Below, piece after piece: positions 28,775 through 38,148 of a stretch of DNA of 64,000 nt. The notes under the pieces were generated by a model. That model made no database searches, was not told the DNA's origin, and saw only the letters and a program-made list of their open reading frames with translations. Location: the NCBI GenBank assembly GCA_016716835.1, contig JADJUW010000001.1:682001-746000 (forward strand). The letters run 5' to 3'. The position numbers were made by a program, and so were the translations under genes. How positions within the stretch are numbered: the first letter of the stretch is position 1; each line of letters starts with the position of its first letter. Source of the stretch: Myxococcales bacterium (GTDB lineage Bacteria > Myxococcota_A > Polyangia > Haliangiales > Haliangiaceae).

Positions 28775-30627
28775 GTAACTGCCGCCGCGAGCCAGTCTAG
28801 GCCGCTATAGCAGGCGTCCATCACAAACAGCGCGTGGCGCGCTGCCAAGGCCTCGCTGGCGTTCTGTAGCTCACTCATGGCGATGCCCTCAGCGGCGATG
28901 CCAGCTACCGAGGCGTCGACCGGCACGAGGTAGCCCAGCTCGCGACCGCTGGCGATCGTCTTGGTGGCGCCATGGCCGGCAAAGAAGACAAAAAGGCTAT
29001 CGCCGTCCTGCATCCCCGCCTCGGTGAGCCCAGTGGTTAGCAGAGCGGCAATTGCGGCGCGCGTCGCCTGTTGATTTGTCAGCGTAAAAATATGGTCCGC
29101 GGCCAGCCCGTGGCGGGCGATGAGGGCATCGCGTACCGCGTTGGCGTCGCGCACGGCATGGCGCAGCTTGGGCCAATGCGCATAGTCGTCGATACCGATC
29201 ACGACGGCAAAGCGTTGGCGATAATCAGCGCGCACCGGCGCGGCCCGCCCCGTCGCGGTGGCGACGTCAAAGCGCGTGCCGTTCCATTTGGCAAATTGAT
29301 AGCCCTCGGCGACGAGCTGGTCCAGCACCATCGGCAAGGCCTTGAGCGATCGCTCGTGAATGTCGTGAAATAAGATGATGCCGCGTTTTTGTTCGTCGAC
29401 TTGCGCTAGCACTCGCTGCGCAATCGACTCCGCGATGGGGTCTGACCAATCAAGCGAATCGATGTTCCACATGGTCGACCGCAGCGCGAGCTCGGCGACC
29501 ACGGCGCGGCCCTCGTCGCTGCCAGCGCCGTAGGGGAAGCGAAATAGCGATGAGCGGCCCTTGTCGATGTGACGCAGCAACGCGTCGGTCTTGGCGATTT
29601 CGTCGTGCAGCGCGGTGCCGCTAAGGGCCTTTAGCTTGGCATGCGAGAAGCTGTGGTTGCCGAGTGCAAAACCTGCGGCCGCAAGCCGCCGACTGATCTC
29701 AGCGCGCGCGGCGAGCTTGGGTGTGCCATCGGGGGCGACCTCGCCAAGGTTGCGCCCGACCTGAAAGAACACGCCGGGCACGCCATAGCGCTGCAAAATG
29801 GCGAGAACTTCGTCGGTGTATTGCGGGTGCGGGCCATCATCAAATGTCAGCGCGACGGTGTGGGGCGGCAGCTCACGGCCGGTAATCTCACCCTCGCTAG
29901 GCGTGGCCCGCGCCGCCTTGTCGGGCACGATCACCCCATAGTCGCGCAAGATGGATTGGGTTGTATAGATCGTCTTTAGGTAGGCGACATAGTCGCTCCA
30001 CTTTTGGCGGGTGATCGCGATGGCGCGCGGCGAAAAGCGCCCCAACACACGCTCGATTTCTTTGGCATAGAGCCGCTCGATTTCGCCGATCGCGTCGAGG
30101 TCTTCGCTCGCGCGGCGATGCAGCTTGATCGCGGGCAACGTGCTGTCGCGAGCCAGCGCGGTGCGCAAGGAGGCGAGCGCCTCGCGAAAGGCCAAGCGAT
30201 CCGCGTCGCGCAGGCTCGCGTCTGACTCGATATATTCGAGCAGCGTTTCAACGGCTACGAGTCGTTTTGGGTCGCCGCCGGTCATGGTGGCTTCGGCGAG
30301 GCGATCAAATTCGCCGCGCTTGTCGATGAGGTCGTGAAACACTTGTTGTCCGACCGCCAGCGCGGCCTCGCGGGCGGGCGCGGGCTGGGTATCGACGCCG
30401 TCGAGCAAGACAATCAGCTTGCGATGACTCGCCACCATTTGCTCGGCGAGATGGCGCAGTGGTTCGACCGACGCGTCACCTGACGCCATCCCAGTGGGGA
30501 CCGACGGCGGGCCGTCCGGGGCGGGTTTGGCGGCAGGCGAGCCGCAGCTAAGCGCGGCCACGGCAACACTGCAGACGACCAGCATCCAGCGTAAGGCCCA
30601 TGGCGCACGACCTCGAGCTGCTTGCAT
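28618..30627 (-). CDS. Polysaccharide deacetylase-caspase fusion lipoprotein (N-terminal part)
   Basis: A 669-residue frame that is genuine to about residue 613. The N-terminus has a lipoprotein signal (VAALSC, Cys ~28), then a helical region. A NodB-type deacetylase domain follows (~255-440) with every catalytic motif: TFDDGPHP, NHSFSH, RFPYGAG, SLDWSDP and LFHDIH. Next is a caspase-like (C14/metacaspase) domain at ~470-613 with the His in FAGHGA and the Cys in DACYSG. After that the frame runs into nonsense (SPRAAPTKWSPTMAQ). The proper continuation is 27947-28788 in the -1 frame, giving a full protein of ~893 residues. A secreted deacetylase fused to a caspase fold is unusual. The frame break may be real or an error. 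Confidence 0.8.
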   Translation of the reverse strand: MQAARGRAPWALRWMLVVCSVAVAALSCGSPAAKPAPDGPPSVPTGMASGDASVEPLRHLAEQMVASHRKLIVLLDGVDTQPAPAREAALAVGQQVFHDLIDKRGEFDRLAEATMTGGDPKRLVAVETLLEYIESDASLRDADRLAFREALASLRTALARDSTLPAIKLHRRASEDLDAIGEIERLYAKEIERVLGRFSPRAIAITRQKWSDYVAYLKTIYTTQSILRDYGVIVPDKAARATPSEGEITGRELPPHTVALTFDDGPHPQYTDEVLAILQRYGVPGVFFQVGRNLGEVAPDGTPKLAARAEISRRLAAAGFALGNHSFSHAKLKALSGTALHDEIAKTDALLRHIDKGRSSLFRFPYGAGSDEGRAVVAELALRSTMWNIDSLDWSDPIAESIAQRVLAQVDEQKRGIILFHDIHERSLKALPMVLDQLVAEGYQFAKWNGTRFDVATATGRAAPVRADYRQRFAVVIGIDDYAHWPKLRHAVRDANAVRDALIARHGLAADHIFTLTNQQATRAAIAALLTTGLTEAGMQDGDSLFVFFAGHGATKTIASGRELGYLVPVDASVAGIAAEGIAMSELQNASEALAARHALFVMDACYSGLDWLAAAVTCKKMQSASAARCSPRAAPTKWSPTMAQAVTQSSRGRCCKRSMGGATLTKTA

Positions 30628-30687
30628 CGCCTAATGATAGCAGATGCGGCGAGTTCTTGCGGTCGTACCGATTTGCTATGGTGCGGC

Positions 30688-33123
30688 GTGGCGGCGCCTC
30701 GCTTTGTCGAAGTGGCGGTCTCGGTCCCGGTGACCGGGACCTTCACTTATGCGGTGCCCAATGCCTGGGCTGAGGCCCCCCCGGTTGGGGCGATGGCGCT
30801 GGTGCCGTTTGGCCGGCGGAAGATTTCCGCGATTGTACTAGGGCCTGCGTCGCCGCCCGAGGGGTATGAGGCACTGCCGCTGCACGAAGTGCAGGCGCAT
30901 CAGTCGTTGCCCGCGGACGTGGTTGGGCTGTGCCGATGGCTCGCCGAGTATTATGCCGCGCCCGTCGGCGAGGCGCTGCGCCTGGCGACGCCGCCCGGTA
31001 GCCACACCGCGACGCGGACGGTGTATGCGTGGACGACGGAGGGACAGGCGGCATGGCAAGCCGATGGCTTTGGCATAGGTAAAGACGAGCGGGCGCTGCT
31101 CGCGGCCTTGGCGGCCGGCGGCGGCAAATTGCGGGCGCTGACGCCGTCGCAAAAGCAGGCAATGCCTGGCGCGATCACGCGCGGATGGGTCGTGGAAAAG
31201 GTGCTTGGGCAGGCCGCGGTGTCGCTCAAGCAACAAGTTATGATAGCGCTGGCGCCTGACGTGGATGTTGCCGCGGCGCAAGTGGCGTGCGGTCGCAGTG
31301 GCAAACAGCGCGCGGTGTTGCAGGCGCTGCACGAGGCCGCGCAGCAAGGTGCGGCGCAGGCCAGCGACGGCTTACCGATGCGCGTCCTTGTGGCCGAGGT
31401 GCCGGGCGCGGCGGCGGCGGTCAAGGCGCTTATCGCGCGCGGCCATGTCATCACGCATCGCACGGCGATGACGCTCGAGCCGGCCGTGGTCGCGGCGCTC
31501 GGCGGCAGCTCGCGCCCCGGCCTAAACCCGCACCAAGCCGACGCCTTGGCCTATTTGCGCGATCGCCTCGATGGCTTTTCCTGCACCCTGCTCTTTGGCG
31601 TCACCGGCAGCGGCAAGACGGAAGTGTATCTTCATGTCATCGAAGACGTGCTGGCGCGCGGGCGGGGCGCGCTCTTGCTGGTGCCGGAAATCTCGCTTAC
31701 GCCGCTGGTAGCCGCACGGTTTCGCGCGCGCTTTGGCGATGCGGTCGCGGTGCTCCACTCGGGCCTCACGCCGCGCGAGCGCTACGATGAATGGCAGCGC
31801 CTGCAACGCGGCGAGGCCGTCATCGCCGTTGGCGCGCGCTCGGCGGTGTTCGCACCGGTGGCGAACCTCGGCGTCATCGTCGTCGACGAGGAGCACGATG
31901 GCTCTTACAAGCAGGACGACGGCGTGCGCTATCACGGCCGCGACGTCGCGATCATGCGCGCCAAGCAGGCGGGCATCCCCTGCCTGCTCGGCAGTGCGAC
32001 GCCGAGCTTCGAGAGCTATTTTGCGGCGCAAAGCGAGCGCTATGGCCTGCTCGCCTTGCCGGTGCGCGCGGTGGCGGATGCCTTGCCCGCCGTGACCATC
32101 ATCGACATGCGGCGTTACCGCGCCGAGGCCACCTCGCTGCTGACCGCGCCGCTGCGGCAGGCGCTGGCCGATACGCTGGCGAGCGGCGGCCAGAGCATCT
32201 TGCTGCTTAATCGCCGCGGCTTTGCGTCGAGCCTGCTTTGCGAAACGTGCGGCGCGCCGGTGCAGTGCAAACACTGCGCGGTGTCAATGACCTGGCACGA
32301 ATACGCCCGCACCATGATCTGCCACTACTGCGGCTATCAACAACCTAGGCCGCCTGCGTGCCCTGCGTGCGGCGGCGCCTCGCTCGGCGGCCACGGCGTT
32401 GGCACCGAGCAAATTGCCACCGCCATCGCGGCGCAATTTCCCACCGCGCGCATCGGGCGGCTCGATCGCGACACCGGGCGGCGCGAGGCCATCGAACGCG
32501 TCTTGCAAGACGTCGAAGAGCACGCCATTGATATCCTGGTCGGCACGCAGATGGTCGCCAAGGGCCACGACTTTGCCAACGTGACCTTGGTCGGCGTGCT
32601 GTGCGCCGATATCGGCCTCTCGCTGCCTGATTTTCGCGCCAGCGAGCGCACGTATCAATTGATCTCACAGGTCGCCGGTCGCGCGGGCCGCGGCAAAAAG
32701 GGCGGGCAGGTGCTCATCCAAACCTACCGGCCCGAGGCGACGTGCATCGCGTTTGCGCAGCAACACGACTACCCCGGATTCTATGCCGCCGAGTTGGCGA
32801 CGCGCGATGAGCTGGATTACCCACCGCGCGTGCGCATGTTTGCCTGGCATATCGATGGTTCGGTAGATGCCGACGCGGCGCGCATCGCGGAGGCCTTGGC
32901 GCAGTCGCTGCGGCGGCATGCGGGCGAGCTGGTCTTGGTTGGGCCGGCCCCGGCGCCGCTGACACGCCTCAAGGGGCGGTTTCGCTATCAGCTGTGGGGG
33001 CGCGGCGCGCCGGAGGCGCTTAAGGCCGCGCGCGCGGTGCACGCCCACTTTATGGCCAAACGCGGGGTGATTCCCGCGGGCGTGCGCGTCACGCTCGATG
33101 TCGACCCGGTTTCGACCTTGTGA
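30688..33123 (+). CDS. priA: Primosomal replication-restart helicase PriA
   Basis: An ~811-residue helicase that reloads the replisome at stalled forks. The N-terminal fork-binding domain begins RFVEVAVSVPVTGTFTYAVP. Walker A is GVTGSGKTEVYL (~303), motif II is VDEEHDGSYKQDD (~398), and the zinc-binding insert (~517-563) holds eight cysteines in CETCG, CKHC, CHYCG and CPACG. The C-terminal motifs VGTQMVAKGHDF and SQVAGRAGRG are present. I start at GTG 30688, just before the conserved N-terminus; the frame stays open to an ATG at 30622, which would overlap the divergent gene. Divergent from the deacetylase-caspase gene with a 60-bp gap. Confidence 0.95.
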   Translation: MAAPRFVEVAVSVPVTGTFTYAVPNAWAEAPPVGAMALVPFGRRKISAIVLGPASPPEGYEALPLHEVQAHQSLPADVVGLCRWLAEYYAAPVGEALRLATPPGSHTATRTVYAWTTEGQAAWQADGFGIGKDERALLAALAAGGGKLRALTPSQKQAMPGAITRGWVVEKVLGQAAVSLKQQVMIALAPDVDVAAAQVACGRSGKQRAVLQALHEAAQQGAAQASDGLPMRVLVAEVPGAAAAVKALIARGHVITHRTAMTLEPAVVAALGGSSRPGLNPHQADALAYLRDRLDGFSCTLLFGVTGSGKTEVYLHVIEDVLARGRGALLLVPEISLTPLVAARFRARFGDAVAVLHSGLTPRERYDEWQRLQRGEAVIAVGARSAVFAPVANLGVIVVDEEHDGSYKQDDGVRYHGRDVAIMRAKQAGIPCLLGSATPSFESYFAAQSERYGLLALPVRAVADALPAVTIIDMRRYRAEATSLLTAPLRQALADTLASGGQSILLLNRRGFASSLLCETCGAPVQCKHCAVSMTWHEYARTMICHYCGYQQPRPPACPACGGASLGGHGVGTEQIATAIAAQFPTARIGRLDRDTGRREAIERVLQDVEEHAIDILVGTQMVAKGHDFANVTLVGVLCADIGLSLPDFRASERTYQLISQVAGRAGRGKKGGQVLIQTYRPEATCIAFAQQHDYPGFYAAELATRDELDYPPRVRMFAWHIDGSVDADAARIAEALAQSLRRHAGELVLVGPAPAPLTRLKGRFRYQLWGRGAPEALKAARAVHAHFMAKRGVIPAGVRVTLDVDPVSTL

Positions 33124-33177
33124 AAAGCCTGGCCGGCGGTGCCAAGCCCAGGCGTTGCTTGTTACAATAAAAGCGGC

Positions 33178-35136
33178 ATGGATCTTCCGGCGGGGCTTAC
33201 GATACTGGTCATCGCCGATGAGCCCGACGCGCAGCTAATCTTGGAGATGCTCGCGTCACCCGGCGTGGTCATTCACCGCGGCGATGGCACAGATGAAACC
33301 CTGGTATTGGCCGAACGCCTGCATTTTGACTCGGTCGTGGTCACGTCCTCACTTGCGGTGGGAGACGGCACCGCCATGGTCGGAGCCTTGCGCGACTTGG
33401 TGCGGCCACGTCCATTTCATGTCGTGCTGGTTGGCGACGCCGACGGCCCCATCCGCACCGCGGCCGATGCCAGCGACCTAATGATCGATCGCTTTGTCGG
33501 GCGGCCACTCAATCGCAATGGCCTGCGCTTTGCGGTGGTCCCACGCGAGCTGATGGGGCAGGCAAGAGCCACGCCATCGTCGCAGTCGCTTGCCTCGGTA
33601 CCGGCGGCGTCCGACTATGCGATGGGCGCTGATGAAGAAGACGACGACGGCGACGTCGACGAGTCTGATACCGACGACATGCCGTTTCGCCGCCGTGAGC
33701 CGACGATCGCCGCGCGCCCGCGTGGCCGCGTCGCCACCCTTGATCTTCACGACGAGCGCCATTCGACGATACCTGGCACGACCAACCAAGCAGGACGCGC
33801 CGACGCCAGCCGCGCCGAACCAGGCGTGCCGATCGCGATCACCACGGGCGACGAGAGCTATGGCGAAAAGCTGCGCGAAAAAATGGCCGAAATGGCGCGC
33901 CGACTGTTCCAGGACACCCCGGCCGCGCCTCGGCGCCCCACGCCGCGCGTCTCAACCGATGTCGATTTTGCCGCCATCGACAACGCCATGAACACCGCGT
34001 CCCCGCAGGATGCGCGCTTTCCGCGCGACCACAGCGATCTGCACATGAGCTCGGTGCCCGCCGCGTCGTCGGGCCCAGGCGGCGCCATCTCGGCGCTCGA
34101 GACCGGGCAACTCGCCGTCGGCATCAGCGACGCGGCGACGCTGATCGCGCGGCTGTGGCAGCGTGATTTTACCGGGCAGTTAACACTCACCGCGCGCGCC
34201 GAGCCGCCGCTGCATCACCAGCTCTTCTTCGTCGCGGGGCGCTTGGTCTTCGCGGCGACCAGCGCTCCGCAATTTCGCCTGGGCGCGATTTTGGTGCGCG
34301 AGGGTAAATTGACGGCGCAAGAGGCGAAGCTCGCGTGGGAAGAGGCGGCGCTTTCGGGGCGCCGTCACGGCGAGGTTTTGGTGGAGCGCGGCCTGATGAA
34401 GCGCCGCGAGCTCTTGCCCGCGTTGCGGCGGCAGCTCGAAGCCATCGTGTTTCACGCCTTTGGCTGGATGGAAGGCACGTACGTCGTCGCGCCCGACGTG
34501 GAGTCGGGTGAGCGCGTGCTCCTGACGCGTCATACCCTGGCCTTGCTCGCCGAGGGCATTCGGCGCAAATGGTCGCCGGCGGCGCAGGCGCGTTGCCTGG
34601 GCGACGAAGACACCCAGTTCGAGCTCGGCGATCGGCAAAAGCTTGGGGAGCTCTTAGTGGCCGCAGATCTTTCGCAACACGAGCGCGACGCGCTGCTCGC
34701 GATCCAGGGGCGCCAGGCGGTGCGGCAAATTGAGGCGCTCGACGACGGCGCCGATCTGTTGGCGCTGGTGTGGTTTGCGGCGTGTTTGGGCGCGGTGCAT
34801 GTGTTTCGCCCCTTTCACGAGGATGCCGTCTTGGTGAGCGATACCGATTTGGCGGTCGATCGCGCGCGCATCACCCGCCGGCTAAAGATGGCCAGCCATG
34901 GCGACTACTTCGGCTTGCTCGGGCTGGGGCGCGATGCGACGCGCTTTGAAGTTCGCCGCGCGTACGAGGCCGTGCGCCGCGAGTTTGCGGCGGAGGCGTT
35001 CCCAGTCGCAATTCGCGGCGAGATGGCGCGGGAGCTGGCGGCCATTGCCCGCGCGGTGGACGAGGCGTATGGCGTGTTGGTTGACGACGTGTTGCGACAG
35101 GCGTATGCAATGCAGCTTTCGCCATCGCCCGAGTAG
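33178..35136 (+). CDS. DUF4388 protein with receiver-like N-terminus and J-like C-terminus
   Basis: A 652-residue protein. Residues ~1-125 resemble a response-regulator receiver fold (LTILVIADEPDAQLILEML) but lack a clear phosphoacceptor Asp pattern. A long acidic, disordered linker follows (EEDDDGDVDESDTDD, ~155-170). A DUF4388/PATAN-type domain sits at ~300-440 (DFTGQLTLTARAEPPLHHQL, RLGAILVREGKLT). The last ~75 residues are J-domain-like (GDYFGLLGLGRDATRFEVRR) but without an HPD motif. This architecture is frequent in myxobacteria and thought to act in signalling. It lies upstream of fmt with a 3-base gap, so it is probably in the same operon. Confidence 0.75.
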   Translation: MDLPAGLTILVIADEPDAQLILEMLASPGVVIHRGDGTDETLVLAERLHFDSVVVTSSLAVGDGTAMVGALRDLVRPRPFHVVLVGDADGPIRTAADASDLMIDRFVGRPLNRNGLRFAVVPRELMGQARATPSSQSLASVPAASDYAMGADEEDDDGDVDESDTDDMPFRRREPTIAARPRGRVATLDLHDERHSTIPGTTNQAGRADASRAEPGVPIAITTGDESYGEKLREKMAEMARRLFQDTPAAPRRPTPRVSTDVDFAAIDNAMNTASPQDARFPRDHSDLHMSSVPAASSGPGGAISALETGQLAVGISDAATLIARLWQRDFTGQLTLTARAEPPLHHQLFFVAGRLVFAATSAPQFRLGAILVREGKLTAQEAKLAWEEAALSGRRHGEVLVERGLMKRRELLPALRRQLEAIVFHAFGWMEGTYVVAPDVESGERVLLTRHTLALLAEGIRRKWSPAAQARCLGDEDTQFELGDRQKLGELLVAADLSQHERDALLAIQGRQAVRQIEALDDGADLLALVWFAACLGAVHVFRPFHEDAVLVSDTDLAVDRARITRRLKMASHGDYFGLLGLGRDATRFEVRRAYEAVRREFAAEAFPVAIRGEMARELAAIARAVDEAYGVLVDDVLRQAYAMQLSPSPE

Positions 35137-35139
35137 ACT

Positions 35140-35916
35140 ATGCGCATCGTTTTTATGGGCTCGCCGGCGTTCGCCGTTCCCTCGCTGCAGGCGCTGGCTA
35201 CGCGCGTCGAAATTGCCTTGGTGGTCACCCAGCCCGACAAGCCAAGTGGGCGCGGTCGCACGTTGACCCCGCCGCCGGTCAAGGTTGCCGCGCTGGCCGC
35301 GAACGTGCCCGTCTATCAACCCAGCTCGGCCAAGACGGAAGAATTTCTCGCGACCATGCGCGGCACAGGCGCGCAGCTAGCGGTCGTTGTTGCCTACGGC
35401 AAGATCTTGCCACAGGCGGTGCTCGACGCCTTTCCGCTTGGCTGCCTCAACGTGCATGCCTCGTTGTTGCCGGCGTACCGCGGCGCCGCACCGATTCAGT
35501 GGGCTGTGATTAATGGCGAGAAGCGTACCGGGGTGGCGATCATGCAGCTTGAGGCTGGGCTCGACACCGGTCCCGTGTTTGCCACCACCGAAGTTGAGAT
35601 CGGCGCCGCGGAAACCTCCGGGCAGCTTATGGATCGGCTAGCGATGGTTGGCGCACAAACCTTAGTCGATAGCTTGCCCGCGATCGCTGCTGGGACCTTG
35701 CCCGCCGTCCGCCAAGACGATGCCAAGGCGACCTATGCGTCGATGTTTCGCAAGGGCCATGGCGGCGTCGATTTTGCACGCCGTGCGTCGCAGGTGGCGG
35801 CCTTGGTGCGCGGCGTCGATCCATGGCCAGGTGCCGAGGTCGCCGACGCATGCGCGCGAGCGAGCTGCTGGCGGGGCGCGGCCTTGCCTTGGAGACAGAT
35901 TGGAGACGCCCGATGA
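35140..35916 (+). CDS. fmt: Methionyl-tRNA formyltransferase, C-terminal domain largely missing
   Basis: A 258-residue product versus ~310 for normal Fmt, which formylates initiator Met-tRNA. The catalytic Rossmann domain is intact: MGSPAFAVPSLQAL, QPDKPSGRGR, NVHASLLPAYRGAAPIQW (catalytic Asn/His) and LDTGPVF (catalytic Asp). It ends soon after VRGVDPWPGA, where the tRNA-binding OB domain should begin. In the +1-type alternative frame the next bases read GRRRMRASELLAGRGLALET, which looks like the very end of a normal Fmt. This suggests an internal deletion of most of the OB domain plus a frame change. Stop TGA overlaps the rsmB ATG. Functionality is doubtful unless this is an assembly artefact. 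Confidence 0.88.
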   Translation: MRIVFMGSPAFAVPSLQALATRVEIALVVTQPDKPSGRGRTLTPPPVKVAALAANVPVYQPSSAKTEEFLATMRGTGAQLAVVVAYGKILPQAVLDAFPLGCLNVHASLLPAYRGAAPIQWAVINGEKRTGVAIMQLEAGLDTGPVFATTEVEIGAAETSGQLMDRLAMVGAQTLVDSLPAIAAGTLPAVRQDDAKATYASMFRKGHGGVDFARRASQVAALVRGVDPWPGAEVADACARASCWRGAALPWRQIGDAR

Positions 35917-37289
35917 CGCCATCCTCCGCGCGTGAGCTAGCTCGCACCGTGCTCGCGCGGCTGCGCGCCGAGGACGTCTTGGCCAGCGAAGCGCTGCACG
36001 ACGCTTTTCTGCAAGCGGGCACCGCATTGTCCGCCTCCGACAAGGGGCTCGCCACTGAGCTTGTGTACGGCGCCTCGCGCCATCGCCGATTTTTGCTGCA
36101 TGTGCTGGCGCAGTACGCCGACTTGGCGCCAACCAAGGCCGCGGTGCTCGATATCTTGTTGCTTGCGGCCTACCAGATCGTCTTGCTTGATCGCGTGCCG
36201 TCGTTTGCGGCCGTCGATGAGGCGACCCAAATGGCGGGGCGGCGCCACGGCGACGAGGTCGCCGGATTTTGCAACGCCGTCTTGCGCAAGGTCGCGGCGG
36301 CGAGCGCACATTGGCGCGAAGCGCAGTCCTCGCTAACCCCGGCCGTGGCTTACTCGCTACCAGACTGGATGGCGGCCGCCATGCAAAGCGCGCTCGGCGG
36401 CGACCTTGCGCCAGGTGCGGCTGGGTTTGCGGTGCCCGCGCGCCTGGGCCTTCGTGTCCATGCGCAGCGCGAGTCGGCGGCGCAGGTGTGCGGGAGGCTG
36501 GCAACCGATGATCCGCAGGCGGCGCCGGCGCTTGTCGGAGAAGTTCCAGGCGCGTTGACGGTAAAGTCACTTGGCAATCTGCGCCAACACCCACTTTTTG
36601 TAAGCGGGCAGATTGCGGTGCAAGACGTCGCGGCGCAGCTCTGTGGCCACATGCTCGGGCCAAAGCCTGGTGAGCGCATCCTCGACATGTGCGCGGGCGT
36701 CGGCGGCAAGGCAACGCAACTTGCGGAGCTAGCGCCCCAGGCACAGATCGACGCCAGCGACATGGCCGAGGCCAAGCTGACGCGCCTGGCCGAAAGCATC
36801 GCGCGCCTTGGCGTCACCAATATCGCGGCGACGCAGCGCGATTGGCTAACCAGCAGCGCGGAGCAGCTCGCCGCAATTGCGCCGTACGACGCCGTCTTGC
36901 TCGATGCGCCGTGCTCGGGCCTGGGCATCATGCGCCGCCACCCCGAGATTAAATGGCGCCGCAAACCCGAGGATCTCGATCGCGCGGCTGCCACCTCACG
37001 CGCGCTGTTTGACGTCGCGGCGCAGCTTGTGCGGCCGGGCGGGCGCTTGGTATTTGCCGTGTGCACGTGGACGCGCCGCGAAGGCCCGCGCCAGCTCAGC
37101 GAATTTTTGGCGCGCCATCCCGATTTCACGCTGTGCTCGCGGGACGAAGTGCTGGCGGAGGCGGGTGCGTTCTTGGCACCTTACCTCGCAGCCGACGGCA
37201 CCTTGGTGACCTGGCCGCATCTGCACGACTGCGACGGCTTCTTCGCGGCGCGGCTGCGGCGGGCTGGCGGCGCCCCCGTGGTAGGCTAG
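35913..37289 (+). CDS. rsmB: 16S rRNA m5C967 methyltransferase
   Basis: A 458-residue RsmB (Sun/Fmu family). The N-terminal NusB-like domain spans ~1-140 (LIYGASRHRR-like ELVYGASRHRRFLL). The SAM-dependent methyltransferase domain has motif I (DMCAGVGGKATQL, ~259), the release/catalytic Cys in DAPCSGLGIMRRHPEIKW (~331) and the second Cys in VCTWTRREGP (~383). ATG 35913 is chosen for the conserved N-terminus and the four-base overlap with fmt; the frame is open further upstream only because it contains the fmt remnant. Followed after 4 bases by rpe, the usual fmt-rsmB-rpe order. Confidence 0.93.
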   Translation: MTPSSARELARTVLARLRAEDVLASEALHDAFLQAGTALSASDKGLATELVYGASRHRRFLLHVLAQYADLAPTKAAVLDILLLAAYQIVLLDRVPSFAAVDEATQMAGRRHGDEVAGFCNAVLRKVAAASAHWREAQSSLTPAVAYSLPDWMAAAMQSALGGDLAPGAAGFAVPARLGLRVHAQRESAAQVCGRLATDDPQAAPALVGEVPGALTVKSLGNLRQHPLFVSGQIAVQDVAAQLCGHMLGPKPGERILDMCAGVGGKATQLAELAPQAQIDASDMAEAKLTRLAESIARLGVTNIAATQRDWLTSSAEQLAAIAPYDAVLLDAPCSGLGIMRRHPEIKWRRKPEDLDRAAATSRALFDVAAQLVRPGGRLVFAVCTWTRREGPRQLSEFLARHPDFTLCSRDEVLAEAGAFLAPYLAADGTLVTWPHLHDCDGFFAARLRRAGGAPVVG

Positions 37290-37293
37290 CTCG

Positions 37294-37968
37294 GTGTCGG
37301 CCACAATCAAAATTGCGCCCTCCATGCTGTCATGCGATTTCTTGCGCCTAGGCGCCGAGACGCAGGCGGTCGCCGCGGCGGGCGCTGACTACATCCACGT
37401 CGACGTCATGGACGGTCACTTTGTGCCCAACCTAACCATCGGCCCCCCCATTGTCGCGGCGCTGCGCCGCGCCACCACGCTGCCGCTCGACGTCCATTTG
37501 ATGATTGCGGGCCCCGAGCGCTGGGTCGACGCCTATGCCGACGCCGGCGCCGATCTTATTGGCGTGCACGTCGAGGCCTGCACACACTTGCATCGCACGC
37601 TGCAAGCCATCGCCAAACGGCAAAAAAAGCCATGCGTGGTGCTTAACCCGGCGACGCCGCTCGAAGCGGTGAAATGGGTCTTGGGCGACGTCGCGATGGT
37701 CTTGCTCATGTCGGTCAATCCAGGCTTTGGCGGCCAATCGTTTATTCCACAAATTCTCGATAAGGTTGCGGCGCTGGCGGCCATGCGCGCGGCCGCGGGG
37801 CTAAGCTTCGACATCCAAGTCGATGGGGGGGTCACGGCCGATAACATTGGCGCCCTCGCGCGCGCCGGCGCCAACGTATTTGTCGCGGGTACAGCGGTGT
37901 TTGGCCGCCCCGATTACCGCGAGGCGATTGTCGACTTGCGCAATGCGGCATCGCGCGGCGCGAGCTAA
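37294..37968 (+). CDS. rpe: Ribulose-phosphate 3-epimerase
   Basis: A 224-residue TIM-barrel enzyme interconverting ribulose-5-P and xylulose-5-P in the pentose phosphate pathway. Metal and catalytic motifs are all present: IAPSMLSCDFLRLG, HVDVMDGHFVPNLTIGP, DVHLMIAGPE, LMSVNPGFGGQSFIP and the VDGGV phosphate loop. It uses a GTG start four bases after the rsmB stop, which indicates translational coupling. Normal length. Confidence 0.95.
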   Translation: MSATIKIAPSMLSCDFLRLGAETQAVAAAGADYIHVDVMDGHFVPNLTIGPPIVAALRRATTLPLDVHLMIAGPERWVDAYADAGADLIGVHVEACTHLHRTLQAIAKRQKKPCVVLNPATPLEAVKWVLGDVAMVLLMSVNPGFGGQSFIPQILDKVAALAAMRAAAGLSFDIQVDGGVTADNIGALARAGANVFVAGTAVFGRPDYREAIVDLRNAASRGAS

Positions 37969-38148
37969 GCGCGCGGGTCTTTTGTGGTGAGCCTTGCAGA
38001 CCCCATGCGGGTGGGGACTCCTTGGGAGGTCATGGTTTATTGAATTTGGTTCGCCCTGAGCGAAGCTTCAAGACCTCGCAATTACATCGGTTAATCGCAG
38101 GACACGCCTCGTTTGCCGCTGGCACGCAGCTTGCTGTTGTAGCTATTC

